From NCBI GenBank assembly GCA_027943335.1, contig BSBK01002053.1, forward strand, positions 551,001 to 615,000: 64,000 nucleotides of DNA. Reading direction: 5' to 3'. A model generated the notes under the pieces. It was given only the letters and a program-made list of their open reading frames with translations. It did no database searches and was not told the DNA's origin. Within the stretch, counting starts at the first letter, position 1; each line of letters begins with the position of its first letter. The stretch comes from Chamaecyparis obtusa (Eukaryota > Streptophyta > Pinopsida > Cupressales > Cupressaceae). Both the position numbers and the translations under genes were made by a program. Positions 48,096-59,339 of the stretch are shown piece by piece.

Positions 48096-48115
48096 TGGCA
48101 CCCACCATGGGGCTC
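48096..48115 (+). promoter_or_regulatory. Tat-2 primer-binding site, tRNA-Lys-like
   Basis: TGGCACCCACCATGGGGCTC, three bases after the LTR. It differs from the site at 12,984-12,963 by two CG to CA changes, and otherwise matches the complement of a tRNA-Lys(CUU) 3' end. Confidence 0.75.
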
Positions 48116-48204
48116 TAAGCCTCATTTTATCAATTTCATCATTTGGATCATATTTTGTATGCTTGTATTTTCAATTTTCCATGAATATTTTGCAGAAAAT
48201 AGGT

Positions 48205-48706
48205 GAAGTCACGTGTACAATCAATTCAATCACGCCTACAGTCATTCTGATGACGTCTACAATCTATGTTTCGATGCCTATTAGCTGAATATTTATGCCT
48301 GTTGAATAACTTTTATTCTATCTTAAATTATTTCTTGTCACCTGCAACCTAGATGCTCACGCCTGTGAGATAAAGTTATCCTACCTTTTTCTCGTAAAGT
48401 CACACCTGTGAGTTAAGAAGTGTTGCCTATGGATTATCTGTCGTCGCTTGTGACAGACCTTTGCGAAGCACTTTATAGATAAAGTCATGCCTAGTATCAA
48501 CTATCTTACGCTTAGTATTGTTAAAGTGTCACTTTGAGTAGATCAGTTTATGCAATTTTCAATACTCTTTGCACCTAATAATAAATTGTTTACACTTGAT
48601 TAACTTTCAGTGTCACCTATGTCACTGGAAAGTGTCACTTGGTATCATTAAAGTTACACCTGAAAACAATTTGATCATGTGTATTAGCTGGACAATGTCA
48701 CTTTCT
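48205..48706 (+). repeat. 21-bp phased degenerate array (GTCACRCCT) in Tat-2 leader
   Basis: About 24 units of 21 bp with a core GTCACRCCT. The R of the core falls at 48213, 48234, 48255, 48276, 48297, (48318), 48340, 48361, 48383, 48404, 48425, 48446, (48467), 48489, 48510, 48531, 48552, 48573, 48594, 48615, 48637, 48658, 48679 and 48700; brackets mark units I cannot recognise. Units differ a lot between the cores, so spacing is better kept than sequence. It begins about 100 bp after the primer site, as does the array in the minus-strand Tat leader. Confidence 0.85.
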
Positions 48707-50233
48707 GTTTGTTGTCTTAATTTGCTATCAAATTGATCAATTCATTTATCTAACTCTTTTTTTGTACATTTTGACTGTAAATGAGCAGGCATAGAAAGGT
48801 CCAGAAGCCAGAAAGTAGGTTTAATCAAGAAGAAAAGGCACTAGCTAAAAGGATCAAGAAGGAAAATGTTGCACATATCAAGGCTGTTCTTGAGACATCA
48901 CAAGAGGAAGAAAATCAGGTATACCAAAATTATCTTGCAATTATTGAAGCTTACAAAATGAAATTTGTTTCTCTTAATTGGATTTTTACTCCTTAGCTCA
49001 AGTTTTTCCTTGAAAATTTGCAAATAAGGTGCTTAAATTTCATTACATAATTCTTTGCTTCATCAATTTTGATTTGGTTTCCCCTCATTGTGATTGTTGG
49101 TGTTGACTAACTTGCTGGTGGAAAAACACACTTGGGAAGAGCTATTGCCAAGGTAAGGTAAAAACTGGAATCAATAAAAAATGCCCCTAACTTCAGTTAG
49201 CTACAAAGAATAAGGTAAGCCTCAACTAGTGAATATTTTCCCTTAGCTTGTGGCATTGGTGCATTTCATAATCTAGTAATTTGGATAGCTAAAAGGATAA
49301 ATCAAAACCCCTTGTTTGTGGAAGAGATTAGAAATACTCAAATCCCTATAGTTAGTGGGTGAAAGAAATTGAACAAAATTGTCTATTGTGTTTGGGAACC
49401 AAAGGAAAAGTTAGGGATATGCTCTTCACCTTTTTGGTGAACCAAATTCCCAAAAGCTTGACCTTAATTCCATTTTCTTCGCTTTTAATGAACATGCTAG
49501 AGAATTAGTGGGCTCACCTCCCGAGTTGTTCCTTAACGAGGCCGGTGTGAGGGACAACCCAAAGTGGGATACACTCACTTTTTGTGGTGGGAATCCAACC
49601 CACTCTAAAATGAAATGCATGCATCCTTAATGGGGTGTATGACAAACAGATTTTAATTTTTTGAACTTCCTCTAGTAATCCTCATGGATTGCACAAAATC
49701 ATACCTCGGTGCGTGTGGGAAGCCCCTTAACATACTTGGGGGATGAGAGATTAAAGTCTATTTGAACAGAATCAATACTAAATCCTTGATAAAATAGCAA
49801 GACCACCTTCTAGAGCCATGTTTACGAACCAAATCTTGTGCTAGGTAGGTGCTTGAAGTGTCTTTTTGTGCAAAACCCATGACAACATTCTTCAAATCAA
49901 ACATTTTGTGTTAAGAGGGTAAAAAGAGACAAGTGAATGTGTGATTGTTGTGTTTGAAATACATAAACAAGTGAGAGATATCCATTGAAAACTCATCTTA
50001 CATTTTTAAATCTCTTCAATATAAAATCAATAATTTTTTGAATCAAGGATCATTCCCACTCAAACCCTTGTTGGATGCTGGTTTCCACGTGGTCCCACAA
50101 ATATAGGGCAGAATTACCAGGAGATAGCAATCTTTTTGCAAACCAAGGACAAGAATTTGAGTACCAAAGTGTTTTCAAGAACCCTAATCAAGAGGAAATC
50201 TTTCCAAATCTATTTGAACCAAGACTTTAAGAG
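48707..50233 (+). other. Tat-2 5' leader, rest
   Basis: No convincing protein. A short charged frame (48,781-48,996) is the only open stretch and I cannot recognise it. The hairpin TTCACC/GGTGAA at 49,425-49,441 follows ATATGCTC and is shared with the minus-strand Tat leader, as is GGGACAACCCAAAGTGGG-like sequence near 49,550. A GTAAGGTAAAA-type donor-like site at about 49,152 could belong to a leader intron, but I see no clear partner. Confidence 0.5.
49425..49441 (+). other. Leader hairpin TTCACC/GGTGAA, Tat-2 copy
   Basis: 6-bp stem with a T5 loop; same stem as at 12,117-12,133 and 12,236-12,251 with a different loop. Confidence 0.5.
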
Positions 50234-51919
50234 ATGGCGGATAGAAATTCATCATATCATAATCACAATATCAACAACGCCAATTATAATCCTAAGGAGA
50301 CACTTGAAGAAAGGGTTGAGAAAGCTGCCCAAGACCAAGATTTCCTAGAGGTTATGGAGAAATTGATAGACAAAGATAAGAACTTCTTCTTAAACCTAGC
50401 CCAAAAGGGAGTAAAGCTACCTTATGATTTTGATATTGATCAACTCAAGAAAGACCAACACCAAGATGACCCCATGAATTTTATGACTAGGAAGATAAAG
50501 GCCTTCCAAGAGAAAATTGATAGCATGAAGAAGGCAGTCGAACCTAAGGCCTTTTCCATTGAAGCTTGGTGTCCTTTCCCTTTTGACAAAAGCTTAGCTA
50601 TGGTATCTTTTCCTTTTAATACCATCTTTCCTAAATATGATAAGTACATGGGTAAAAAAGACCCACAGGATCATCTAAGGGAGTTTTGTGCCCTAAGCAT
50701 AGAGTTCATGCACAATGATACATATCTAATGAGACTGTTTCCTAGAAGCTTAGGAGGTCCCACAATGGAGTGGTTTTCAAAACTAACCCCTGGAATAAAG
50801 TCCTTTGAGGAGTTAGCCTCCAAGTTCGTAACCCATTACTCTTATAACATTGAGCACAAAATCACAATGCTCAAGTTATGCGATACCAAACAGAAAGATG
50901 GAGAGTCCTTTTTAGGATTCCTACAAAGGTGGAGGATCATTTTCGCAAGGTATCGACGAAGTATCCCAGAGAAAGAGAAGATGGAAATATTCACCAACAA
51001 TTTGACCTTGGAAATGAATTATAGGTTACAACTTCAATGTCCTCCAACATTTGAGAAACTCATTGAAAATGGGATCAAGATTGAAGATGTTTTGGTCAAA
51101 AGAGGTGAAGTCAAATTATTTAAAGATAACAAATCCAACAACAACAACAACAATAATAGCAACAACAATAATTATGTGCCTAAGTATTTCAATAATCAAG
51201 GGTCCCACAATAATAATGATAAATCCAAATCATGGATGAAGAATAACAACAAAAACCTTGTGAATGACGAAGTTGTGGAGGCCCACACTGTGAAGTCAAC
51301 CTCTTTTATCCTACCATATGGAGAAAATTCTTCAATTAATGTTAATAAAATAAACAAAGCTCCATATAATTCCAATAATTCCAACACTTCAAACAATAAT
51401 GCTATTGGGGACAAATCAAAATCATCCTACTCCAATTACAATTAAAAGAAATTCACCTACCTAGGTGAACCTTTGGAGAATGTATTAAAAACCTTAGTTG
51501 CCAATAATGTCATCACATTACCCGATATGAAATATTATGAACCCGAAGTTAAACCTTATTGGTGGAATGCATCCCATCATTGTGAATATCATCGAAATAG
51601 AGGTCACCCAACAAATGAATGCATGAGATTAAAACACTTGGTGCAAGATTTAATTGACAAGGGAACCATTCAAATTGAAGGACCACAAAATAATGGAGAT
51701 CATACGGCCTTCAAGAACCCCTTTTTGAATCATGAAAAGGGGGAGTCATCAAATATGAATCAAAATTTAAAAAAGGGCAATGAGAAGGTGAACTTTGCTC
51801 ACACATATGATAACATGATAAATACTCTAAGAGAAGAGGATCAAACCATAAATATTATCATAGTGAAAGATAAGTCAAGGGAAGTATCATCAAATGTTGC
51901 CACTAGGGGGAAAGCATAA
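50234..51919 (+). pseudogene. Tat-2 gag
   Basis: Starts MADRNSSYHNHN at 50,234. Capsid motifs LMRLFPRSLGGPTMEWF, FVTHYSYNI and LQRWRIIFARYRRSIPEKEK match Tat-1. An Asn-rich stretch (about 51,130-51,430) follows, then a zinc-knuckle-like CEYHRNRGHPTNEC (CX2HX4HX4C) near 51,578, intact here. TAA at 51443-51445 splits it inside conserved sequence (Tat-1 continues), and TAA 51917-51919 ends this piece in the same frame. Confidence 0.9.
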
Positions 51920-52858
51920 AAAATTATCCTACCTACCAATGCTCCAAAAGTGGTGATATCAAACCAAGCTTCAACATCATCATCAAAACAATACAACTTG
52001 GTTGAGCAATTACAAAGAACTCCCGCTCAAATCTCTATTCTTGAGCTGCTCAAATTATCACCAATCCATAAGGATATCTTGGAAAAAGCCTTGTTGGAAA
52101 CAAATATGCCTCAAAATTTGGAGGTAGACAAATTCCAAAATATGGTAGGGCACCTAATCACACCTCATTTCCTATGATTTTCCAAACAAGATGACATGTC
52201 CCTTAATCATCCCCAAAATCTGCCCTTAGATATAGAAGTATTGATCCATAAACATAGGGTGAAAAGAGTCCTTATAGATGGAGGAGCTGGCCTAAACATT
52301 TGTACCCTTAGCTTGGTGAAATCCCTAGGATTTTTTGAGGAGGCTATTGACCCTAAGAAGAAGATAACCATAAAAGCCTACAATGACAAAGAAAGAGCCT
52401 CAAAAGGAGTCATAGTATTACCTATAAGAGTTGGTCCCATGAAAAAAGAGACCATATGCCAAGTGTTGGACCTAAAGTTGACTTATAATATCTTGTTAGG
52501 AAAGCCATGGATCCACGAAATGCAAGTTGTTGCTTTAACTTATCACCAATGCCTAAAATTTCCATATCTAGGGCAAGAGATAATGATAAGTGGGGATCTA
52601 AACCCATTCCAATATTGTAATAATGTCAAGCCTATCAATGACTCCTTAGTCCCACATAATACTAAAGGGTCTATACCTAAGAAAATGGAGCAAGGTCAAA
52701 GTTCTAAGGAAACTTCTTGGTTGAAAGGGAAAGAAAAGATGGAAGAAGTTATTATTGAAGACACAACAAAACTCATTAACCAAACTACCTCGACTAAAGG
52801 AAAAGAGAGGTTTAATGAGGATAACATTATTGAAGAATCAAAAGAAGATCATATCTAA
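51920..52858 (+). pseudogene. Tat-2 protease region
   Basis: Same frame as gag. QLQRTPAQISILELLKLSP is a segment conserved in Tat-1. The active site VLIDGGAGLNICTLSLV lies near 52,270-52,320, then KPWIHEMQVVALTYHQC. TGA 52175-52177 and TAA 52856-52858 interrupt it. Confidence 0.88.
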
Positions 52859-54334
52859 GCTACTCAAGTATACACCAAAGAGGCACATTATCAAAAGATG
52901 GACCAAATGATGAAAATTTTTGATAAGCAATGTAAGATCAAGCAAGAGGGAGTAGGCAAATACTCCTTATCTATGATGGACCTACCTTTATCACCCAAGT
53001 CCTTTGGGAGACCCTCAAACCTACCCCATAAATATAATGAGAATTTTGTGAGGGAAAGTACATCATCCTCCATGGATGAAGAAGACAATGAGATCCTAAA
53101 CTGGTTGTACAAAGATGAAGAATCAAGTGCCCACATCAAACATATCCAAAATATAGCCATTCCCACACATCAATATGGGAAAAGATTTACAATCATGCAA
53201 AAGATGGGATACAAAGGTCAAGAACCTTTAGGCATAAAGAATGAAGGCATTATTGAACCCTTAGAAAGTACATGGTGAGATTCTAAGGAGAAAGCGGGAA
53301 TAGGGTATCTTGAGGAAGGATACACTCAAAAACATCATCCCAAACTTTATAGCCAAATATTACAATTAGATTCTCGTAGTGATGAGGATTCTAATGAATG
53401 GGAATGGGAGACCCTATCAGATGATTCATGCCAAGACAAGGGTATTGATGTTATTCATACCTATGCTTCTACCAAAAATAAAGGACCAATGATAGAATCT
53501 ACTTCAAATCAAGCATCTAGTTCTAGCCAAGTGGTTCTAAATGATGTACCAAGTGTAGAGATAGAAATCAATCAGTGGGTAGGAAAACCATACGTTCCTT
53601 CATGGAGACCTACTATGGAAGAGTCAAACGCTAGGTTTAATCCACATGACTTTTATCCAACAGAAACCCTAGAGGAGTCTAGTGAGGGGGACTTTGATCC
53701 TTCTTCTTTAGAACATTTAGAGGAAGCCCATGTTCAAGATTTTCAAGATACAATGTATGAACCCTCCAATAATGAGATATATACCTTAAACTTGATTGAA
53801 ACGAACCTAAGTGTTGACCCATTAGCTCTCATCCACCTGGACTTAATTGAATGGAATGCCATTGAACCAACTACCTTGCCAATTTTCTTAAATGACAACA
53901 TGGTGTCCCAATACCTCAACGTGGTTGAACCTTCTTCTATCAGAGAATATCAAGAAGAAATGATCAGAGGGAGCATCCAAACTTCTAATCCAAGAAAAAA
54001 TTAAAAAATTAAAAAAAATAGAAAAGGAAAAGAATCAAGTGTTGAAAACCACTTTGTGGCAACATTAGATCAAGAAAAAAATAAAGAAATAAAGGATGTT
54101 TCCAAAGGTGAAAACCCAACTAAGGCACCTATGGAAGGGAGTTTGGATGTTCTACCAGAACACTATGAAGAAAGATCTCCGATCTTAATTGAGCCAACAT
54201 AAAAGATAAATATTGGGTCAGAAACAAAGCTGAAGTTCATCCACTTAGCAACATCCCTATCTAGCGAAGAAAGGACAGAATTCATTGAGTTCTTTAAGGA
54301 AAGACAAGTTAACTTCGCATGGTCTTATGATGAT
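52859..54334 (+). pseudogene. Tat-2 linker with G-patch-like motif
   Basis: Same frame. YGKRFTIMQKMGYKGQEPLG and GIIEPLE at about 53,170-53,275 form a clear G-patch-like motif, in the same place as in Tat-1. The acidic stretch after it (about 53,490-54,000) lacks the AATDS repeats of Tat-1. Stops: TGA 53276-53278, TAA 54002-54004 and TAA near 54,200. Confidence 0.65.
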
Positions 54335-56060
54335 ATGTCAAGTTTAGAGCCAAATCTGATAATGCATCACCTAAACATCAAGGAAGGAGAAAAACCTGTT
54401 AAGAAAAAGCTAAGGAAAATTCATCCTCATATAGCACTACTTGTCAAAGTGGAGTTAGAAAAACTATTGAAGGTGGGATTTATAAGGGCCATTGATTATG
54501 CACAATGGATCTCAAATATAGTGCCAGTATCAAAAGCAAACAAATCCATCAGAATCTACACGGACTTTAGAGACTTAAACTTGGCATGTCCTACGGATGA
54601 TTTCCCCCTTCCAAGTATTGATGCCATTGTAGATTTAACAGCGGAGTGCTCTATGTTCTCACTCATGGATGGATTTAGTGGGTATAATCAGATCAAGATA
54701 GCACTAGAAGACCAAGATAAGACCACCTTTACATGTACATGGGGTACATTTTGCTGGAATGTCATGCCATTTGGGTTGAAGAATGCAGGAGTGACCTATC
54801 AAAGAGCAATGACTACAATATTCCATGATATGATGCATAAGTTCATGGAGGATTATGTGGATGACATACTAGAAAAATCCCACTCAAGAAAAGAACACCT
54901 TCCAATTTTGGTGAAATTTTTTGAAAGGTTAGAAGAATTCAAAGTGAGACTCAACCCAAAGAAATGTTCTTTTGGAGTCCAATCTGGAAAACTTCTAGGC
55001 TATATTGTATCTACAAAAGGGATAGAGGTGGATCCCACTAAAGTGAAGGCTATCATGGAAATGGAAGCACCTAAAAACATTAGTCAGATGATATCTTTAC
55101 AAGGAAGGATCCAATCCATTAGGAGATTTATCTCCCAATTAGCTTAAAAATGCCATAATTTCACCCAACTTTTACATAAGGATACAATCTTCAAATGGGA
55201 TGAAAAATGTGAAGAAGCCTTTAATCTACTAAAGAAATATCTCATGAATACACCAATCTTGATGCCACCTATCAGAGGCAAGCCCTTGATCCTATATATT
55301 TTAGCAACGGAGAATTCATTGGGGGCACTTTTAGCACAAGAGGATGAAACAAGAAAAGAGAAGGCAATTTACTACATTAGTAGAACCTTCGTCAAATACG
55401 AGCTGAACTATACATTTATGGAAAGGGCATGCTTGGCTGTAGTTTTTGCTTCTCAAAAATTATGCCATTATATGCTAGCCCACAAGATAAGGCTCATTGC
55501 CAAAATTGACCCATTGAAGTATCTACTTAGCAAAACAGCACTGAATGGAAGGCTAGCAAAGTGGGTGATGGTACTTAGTGAATTCGACATAGAATATGTT
55601 GATAGAAAATCAATCAAAGGGAAAGTAATTGCAAACCAATTAGTAGAAGAACTGCTTCATGATGATCATCCCATCCAAGTGGAATTCTCGGATTCAGAGA
55701 TTGTGAAGGTGGAAGCAAAAACATGGCAGCTTTATTTTGATGGTTCCTACACTCATCATGGATCATGAGCAGGCATACTTCTCATCACACCTCAAGGTTC
55801 TAATATCCCTAAGTCTTACAAATTTCTATTTCCATGTACAAACAATATAGAAAAATATGAAGCCTTGGTTATTGGAATCAAGTTGGCATTAGAATGGAAA
55901 GTGACAGAATTAAAGGTGTATGGAGATTCACAATTAGTCATAAATCAAGTCAATGAAGAATATCAGATGAAAGATGACAAATTGGTACCTTACAAAACCA
56001 TGGTGGACACTCAAGAAGTATTTCATAATCATTACATTTGAGAAAGTACCGAGAGAAAAG
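54335..56060 (+). pseudogene. Tat-2 RT, RNase H and second RNase H
   Basis: RT with TDFRDLNLACPTDDFPLPS, FGLKNAGVTYQRAM and intact YVDD at 54,854-54,865. TAA 55145-55147 falls between RT and RNase H, where Tat-1 reads ADRAQPF. RNase H (LYILATENSLGALLAQ, IYYISRTFV) and the second RNase H (LYFDGSYTHHGS, stop 55766-55768, AGILLITPQG; VYGDSQLVINQV) follow. A one-base frame change near 56,000 moves reading to the frame of integrase. Confidence 0.9.
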
Positions 56061-57475
56061 AACAAAGCAGTGGATGCTATGGAAACTTTGGCTTCACTTT
56101 TGCAGATGCCTGATCAGAGTGCTAGATACAAGTTCTTGGTAGAAGAAGTGATTCAACCCACGTTTAACCCAAACTACCCTTATACCATTTTCCTCCTAAC
56201 TACAACTAAATCACCCTGGTATGGACCAATTTATGCCTACTTGAAAGATCAAACCCTTCCTATCAACCAAACTAGAAACCAAAAGAAAAGCTTCATTCGT
56301 CAAGCCGCCAAATATACTATAGTTTCTAAAACATTGTATCAAAAAAGTCTTGACAGAATGCTCCTTAGATTTTTAGAAGAGGAAGAATCAAACTTAGCCT
56401 TACGAAAAATTCATGAAGGAATTTGTGGGTCACACTCAAATGGATTATCCCTAGCCAAGAAACTCCTAAGGATAGGATATTTTTGGCCTACCATGGAAAA
56501 AGATTCATGTAACTTTGCAAAAACTTGTAAGAAATGTCAATTCCATGGAAACTTGATACATGCACCCGCACAAGAGCTTCATCCAATGACAACGCCTTGG
56601 CCATTCTACCAATGGGGTTTAGACCTAATAGGCATGATTTATCCGCCATCCTTGAATGGGCATAAATTCATCATAATGGCCATTGAATACTTTACTAAGT
56701 GGGTGGAAGTTGTACCCCTATCAACTTCAATAGGCAAACAGATATCCTTGTTTATCCTAAATCATATTATTTATAGATATGGCATACCTCATGCCATCAT
56801 AATGGATAATGCAAAGCATTTCAAGAAAAAAGAGATAACAAAATTATGCACTAAATTTCACATGATTCATCATTCATCTTCAATCTATTACCCTCAAGGT
56901 AATGGACAAGCTGAAGCAACAAATAAAAACATATTAAATATTTTGAAGAGAACATTGGACAAATCAGGGAGAGATTGGCACATTAAGATAAACCCGACCT
57001 TGTGGGCTTATAGAACAAGCATAAGAATGCCAATAGGAGCTACACCTTTTTCATTAGTCTTTGGAATAGAAGCGATTTTTCCTTTTGAGGTAGAACTTCC
57101 ATCTTTAAGGATATCTATGCATGGTTTGATAAATGAGGAAGACTATAGGGTTGCAAGGTTGCAAGGTTGCAAGAACTAGAACTCTTGGATGAAAAATGGA
57201 AGCAAGCATTTGATCATTTGAAGGTGTACCAGAATAGGATGTCCAAGGCATACAATAAACATATCAAGCCAAGAACATTCCAAATAGGGGACCTAGTTTT
57301 GAGAGAAAATCTCAAGAACCAAGAAGAATGAGAAAAGAAAGGAAAATGGGAAGCAAACTGGTTAGGACCATTTCTCATTGTGGAAAATTTTGGGACTGGC
57401 ACATACAAACTAGCAGATTGTGATGGTGAAGAACTGTAAGAGCCAATCAATAGCATACATCTCAAGAAGTTCTAA
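56061..57475 (+). pseudogene. Tat-2 integrase
   Basis: Zinc domain HEGICGSHSNG, CKKCQFHG. All three catalytic acids are present: WGLDLIG, IMDNAKHF and GQAEATNKNI. A frame change occurs at 57,166-57,173, where GTTGCAAG is present three times in tandem instead of two (57,150-57,173). Then TGA near 57,329 and TAA near 57,437 before LKKF and the end at 57,472-57,474. This is the least damaged integrase of the window. Confidence 0.9.
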
Positions 57476-59339
57476 ACATGAGGAAGATGAAAGGGTATAA
57501 AGAGTATCAGATGAAGGAGCATCATATTTATTGTACATAGTGAAAAGAGATCCTGAAAAGACCAAAAACATTGGAAAAGCAGAAAATATCAAAAGCAGTG
57601 AAAAATTGAGCATGAAGAAAGCAAAAACATTCATATATGATCCTCAAAATTGAAAAAAAGAAACTACAAAAAGAAATAAAAAAAGAAGAAAAGTGCCTTG
57701 GTGAAAACCTAGCAAATAGGCACCTTGGTAGCAAAAGAAGAGAAAAATTTTTAAAAATAGAAAAGGAGCTAGATCCATTCAATCAGTGAAAACCTGGTAA
57801 ACAGGCACCATTGAAAGTCCAAGTTAGTCGCATACCTAGAAGGTCACCTTGTAAATATTGCATTCGCCAACATTTGTATATATTGCATAATAAAACCCCA
57901 CAGTTGCATTTGCAAGTACCTCAAGATTTTGGTCACCTAATCAAAAAATTATCCTAAGTCCCATAAACGAAATCAATATCAAACTAGGGGCAATCTACTC
58001 TAAAGGAGTAGTGATTCATCAACAAGCTTTATTCAATCAAAGAATCAATTCATCACACTTGAAAGAGGAACACTTAATCAAATCTACATCCCAATCCAAT
58101 TTGAGCCTAAAATAAAAAAAATTGATCCAAGAACTTAAATGACTTTACCTTTATCAGGATTAAAAGTATGAAATGGATGGAACTACACTTGAACTATGGA
58201 TTTGCAAAACATTGCAAAAATTTTCTAAGTGTTGACTCAATTGATGAAATCATTTATTTCTAGCGAATCGATGAAACTTTTAGACTAGACAAGCTATGAT
58301 GAAAGGATGATATGTTTCTTAATTTTTGAATGACTGTCTTAAAATCAAAGTTTTAAATCATGTATTATTTGTCTAAGGACGTTATCATCAAAGAATCATC
58401 GAGGACTTGTACATAGGATAAAATAGAGATTTTGGCTTGTTTACGCAAATAGATACCTTGGCTATTTTGATCTTCCATATCATAATACCAACATCCACTT
58501 GCAACATAGAATCTACCAAAATCAGTATTCACACCCTCATGATTGGCTTTAATCAATGATAGTCGTACCGAAGAGACCAATGGAAAAGCAAACAAAGAGG
58601 CAAAAAGTATTCATATCATCATAGTTAAACTAGTGATGGTTGTACTAAATTGAGATTCCAAAAGCACTCAATGATGATTATAAGCTCCAAATCTTGAATA
58701 ATGATAGTTAGCTGGATACATTTTAGATTAAGTGCATTGTATATATGTGTTTTTCCTTTCTTATCTTAAGTTGCAAGGGGAAAAATGAAATAGGGGGTTC
58801 AATTCAAACATCATTATTCTTGATTCCAAACAACAAAAGTGAGATTATGTTTTGCATTCATGCATAGCATTAATCATTATTCATAAATATGAAGAAAATA
58901 GAAAAAGAATCATTACTCATACATCATTTGCATACATGCAATTAAAGATAGAATTACATACATTTGAAAAATCAAAAACATAGGATCATCCATATCCATA
59001 TTGCCATAAAACAATTTGCATCCATACATTGAAAAAATAGAAAAACATCTCATAAATTCGTGCATCAATGCATTCATCTATCTATATCATAAAAATAAGA
59101 TACATTGCATCCATCGCATAATGACAAATAAATGCATCATAAACATCATATAGCTGCATACAAAGATAATCTCATAAATCAACTCATCAAGGAGAACGAA
59201 GGAATATATCATCACATATCATCAAAAGAGTGTTCATCAATGATCCACCAAATCAGTATATCAAGATACAATGTCATACAAAGTGATAAATCAAAGGTTC
59301 TGACCAATCAAATAACATGAAATGTGAAACAAAGGACAT
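57476..59339 (+). other. Tat-2 non-coding region between integrase and antisense PMD gene
   Basis: No protein. Carries the hairpin pair at 57,701-57,808 and then AT-rich, ATCA-rich sequence with no recognisable genes. Corresponds to 7,448-9,074 in Tat-1, but only the hairpin block is clearly alike. Confidence 0.6.
57701..57808 (+). other. Paired bulged-hairpin RNA motif, Tat-2 copy
   Basis: Copies at 57,701-57,723 (CCTA paired with TAGG) and 57,786-57,808 (CCTG paired with CAGG), each closed by GTG/CAC with an AAAA bulge and a 5-nt loop. Preceded by GTGCCTTG and separated by CACCTTGGTAGC, both also in Tat-1. Confidence 0.62.

Noticed and set aside
48205..48706. CRISPR-like array
   Set aside because: Units are 21 bp, degenerate and contiguous with no unique spacers, and this is plant DNA inside a retrotransposon.
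48781..48996. Charged 71-codon frame in the Tat-2 leader
   Set aside because: No family recognised and I find no counterpart in the minus-strand Tat leader; left as part of the leader.
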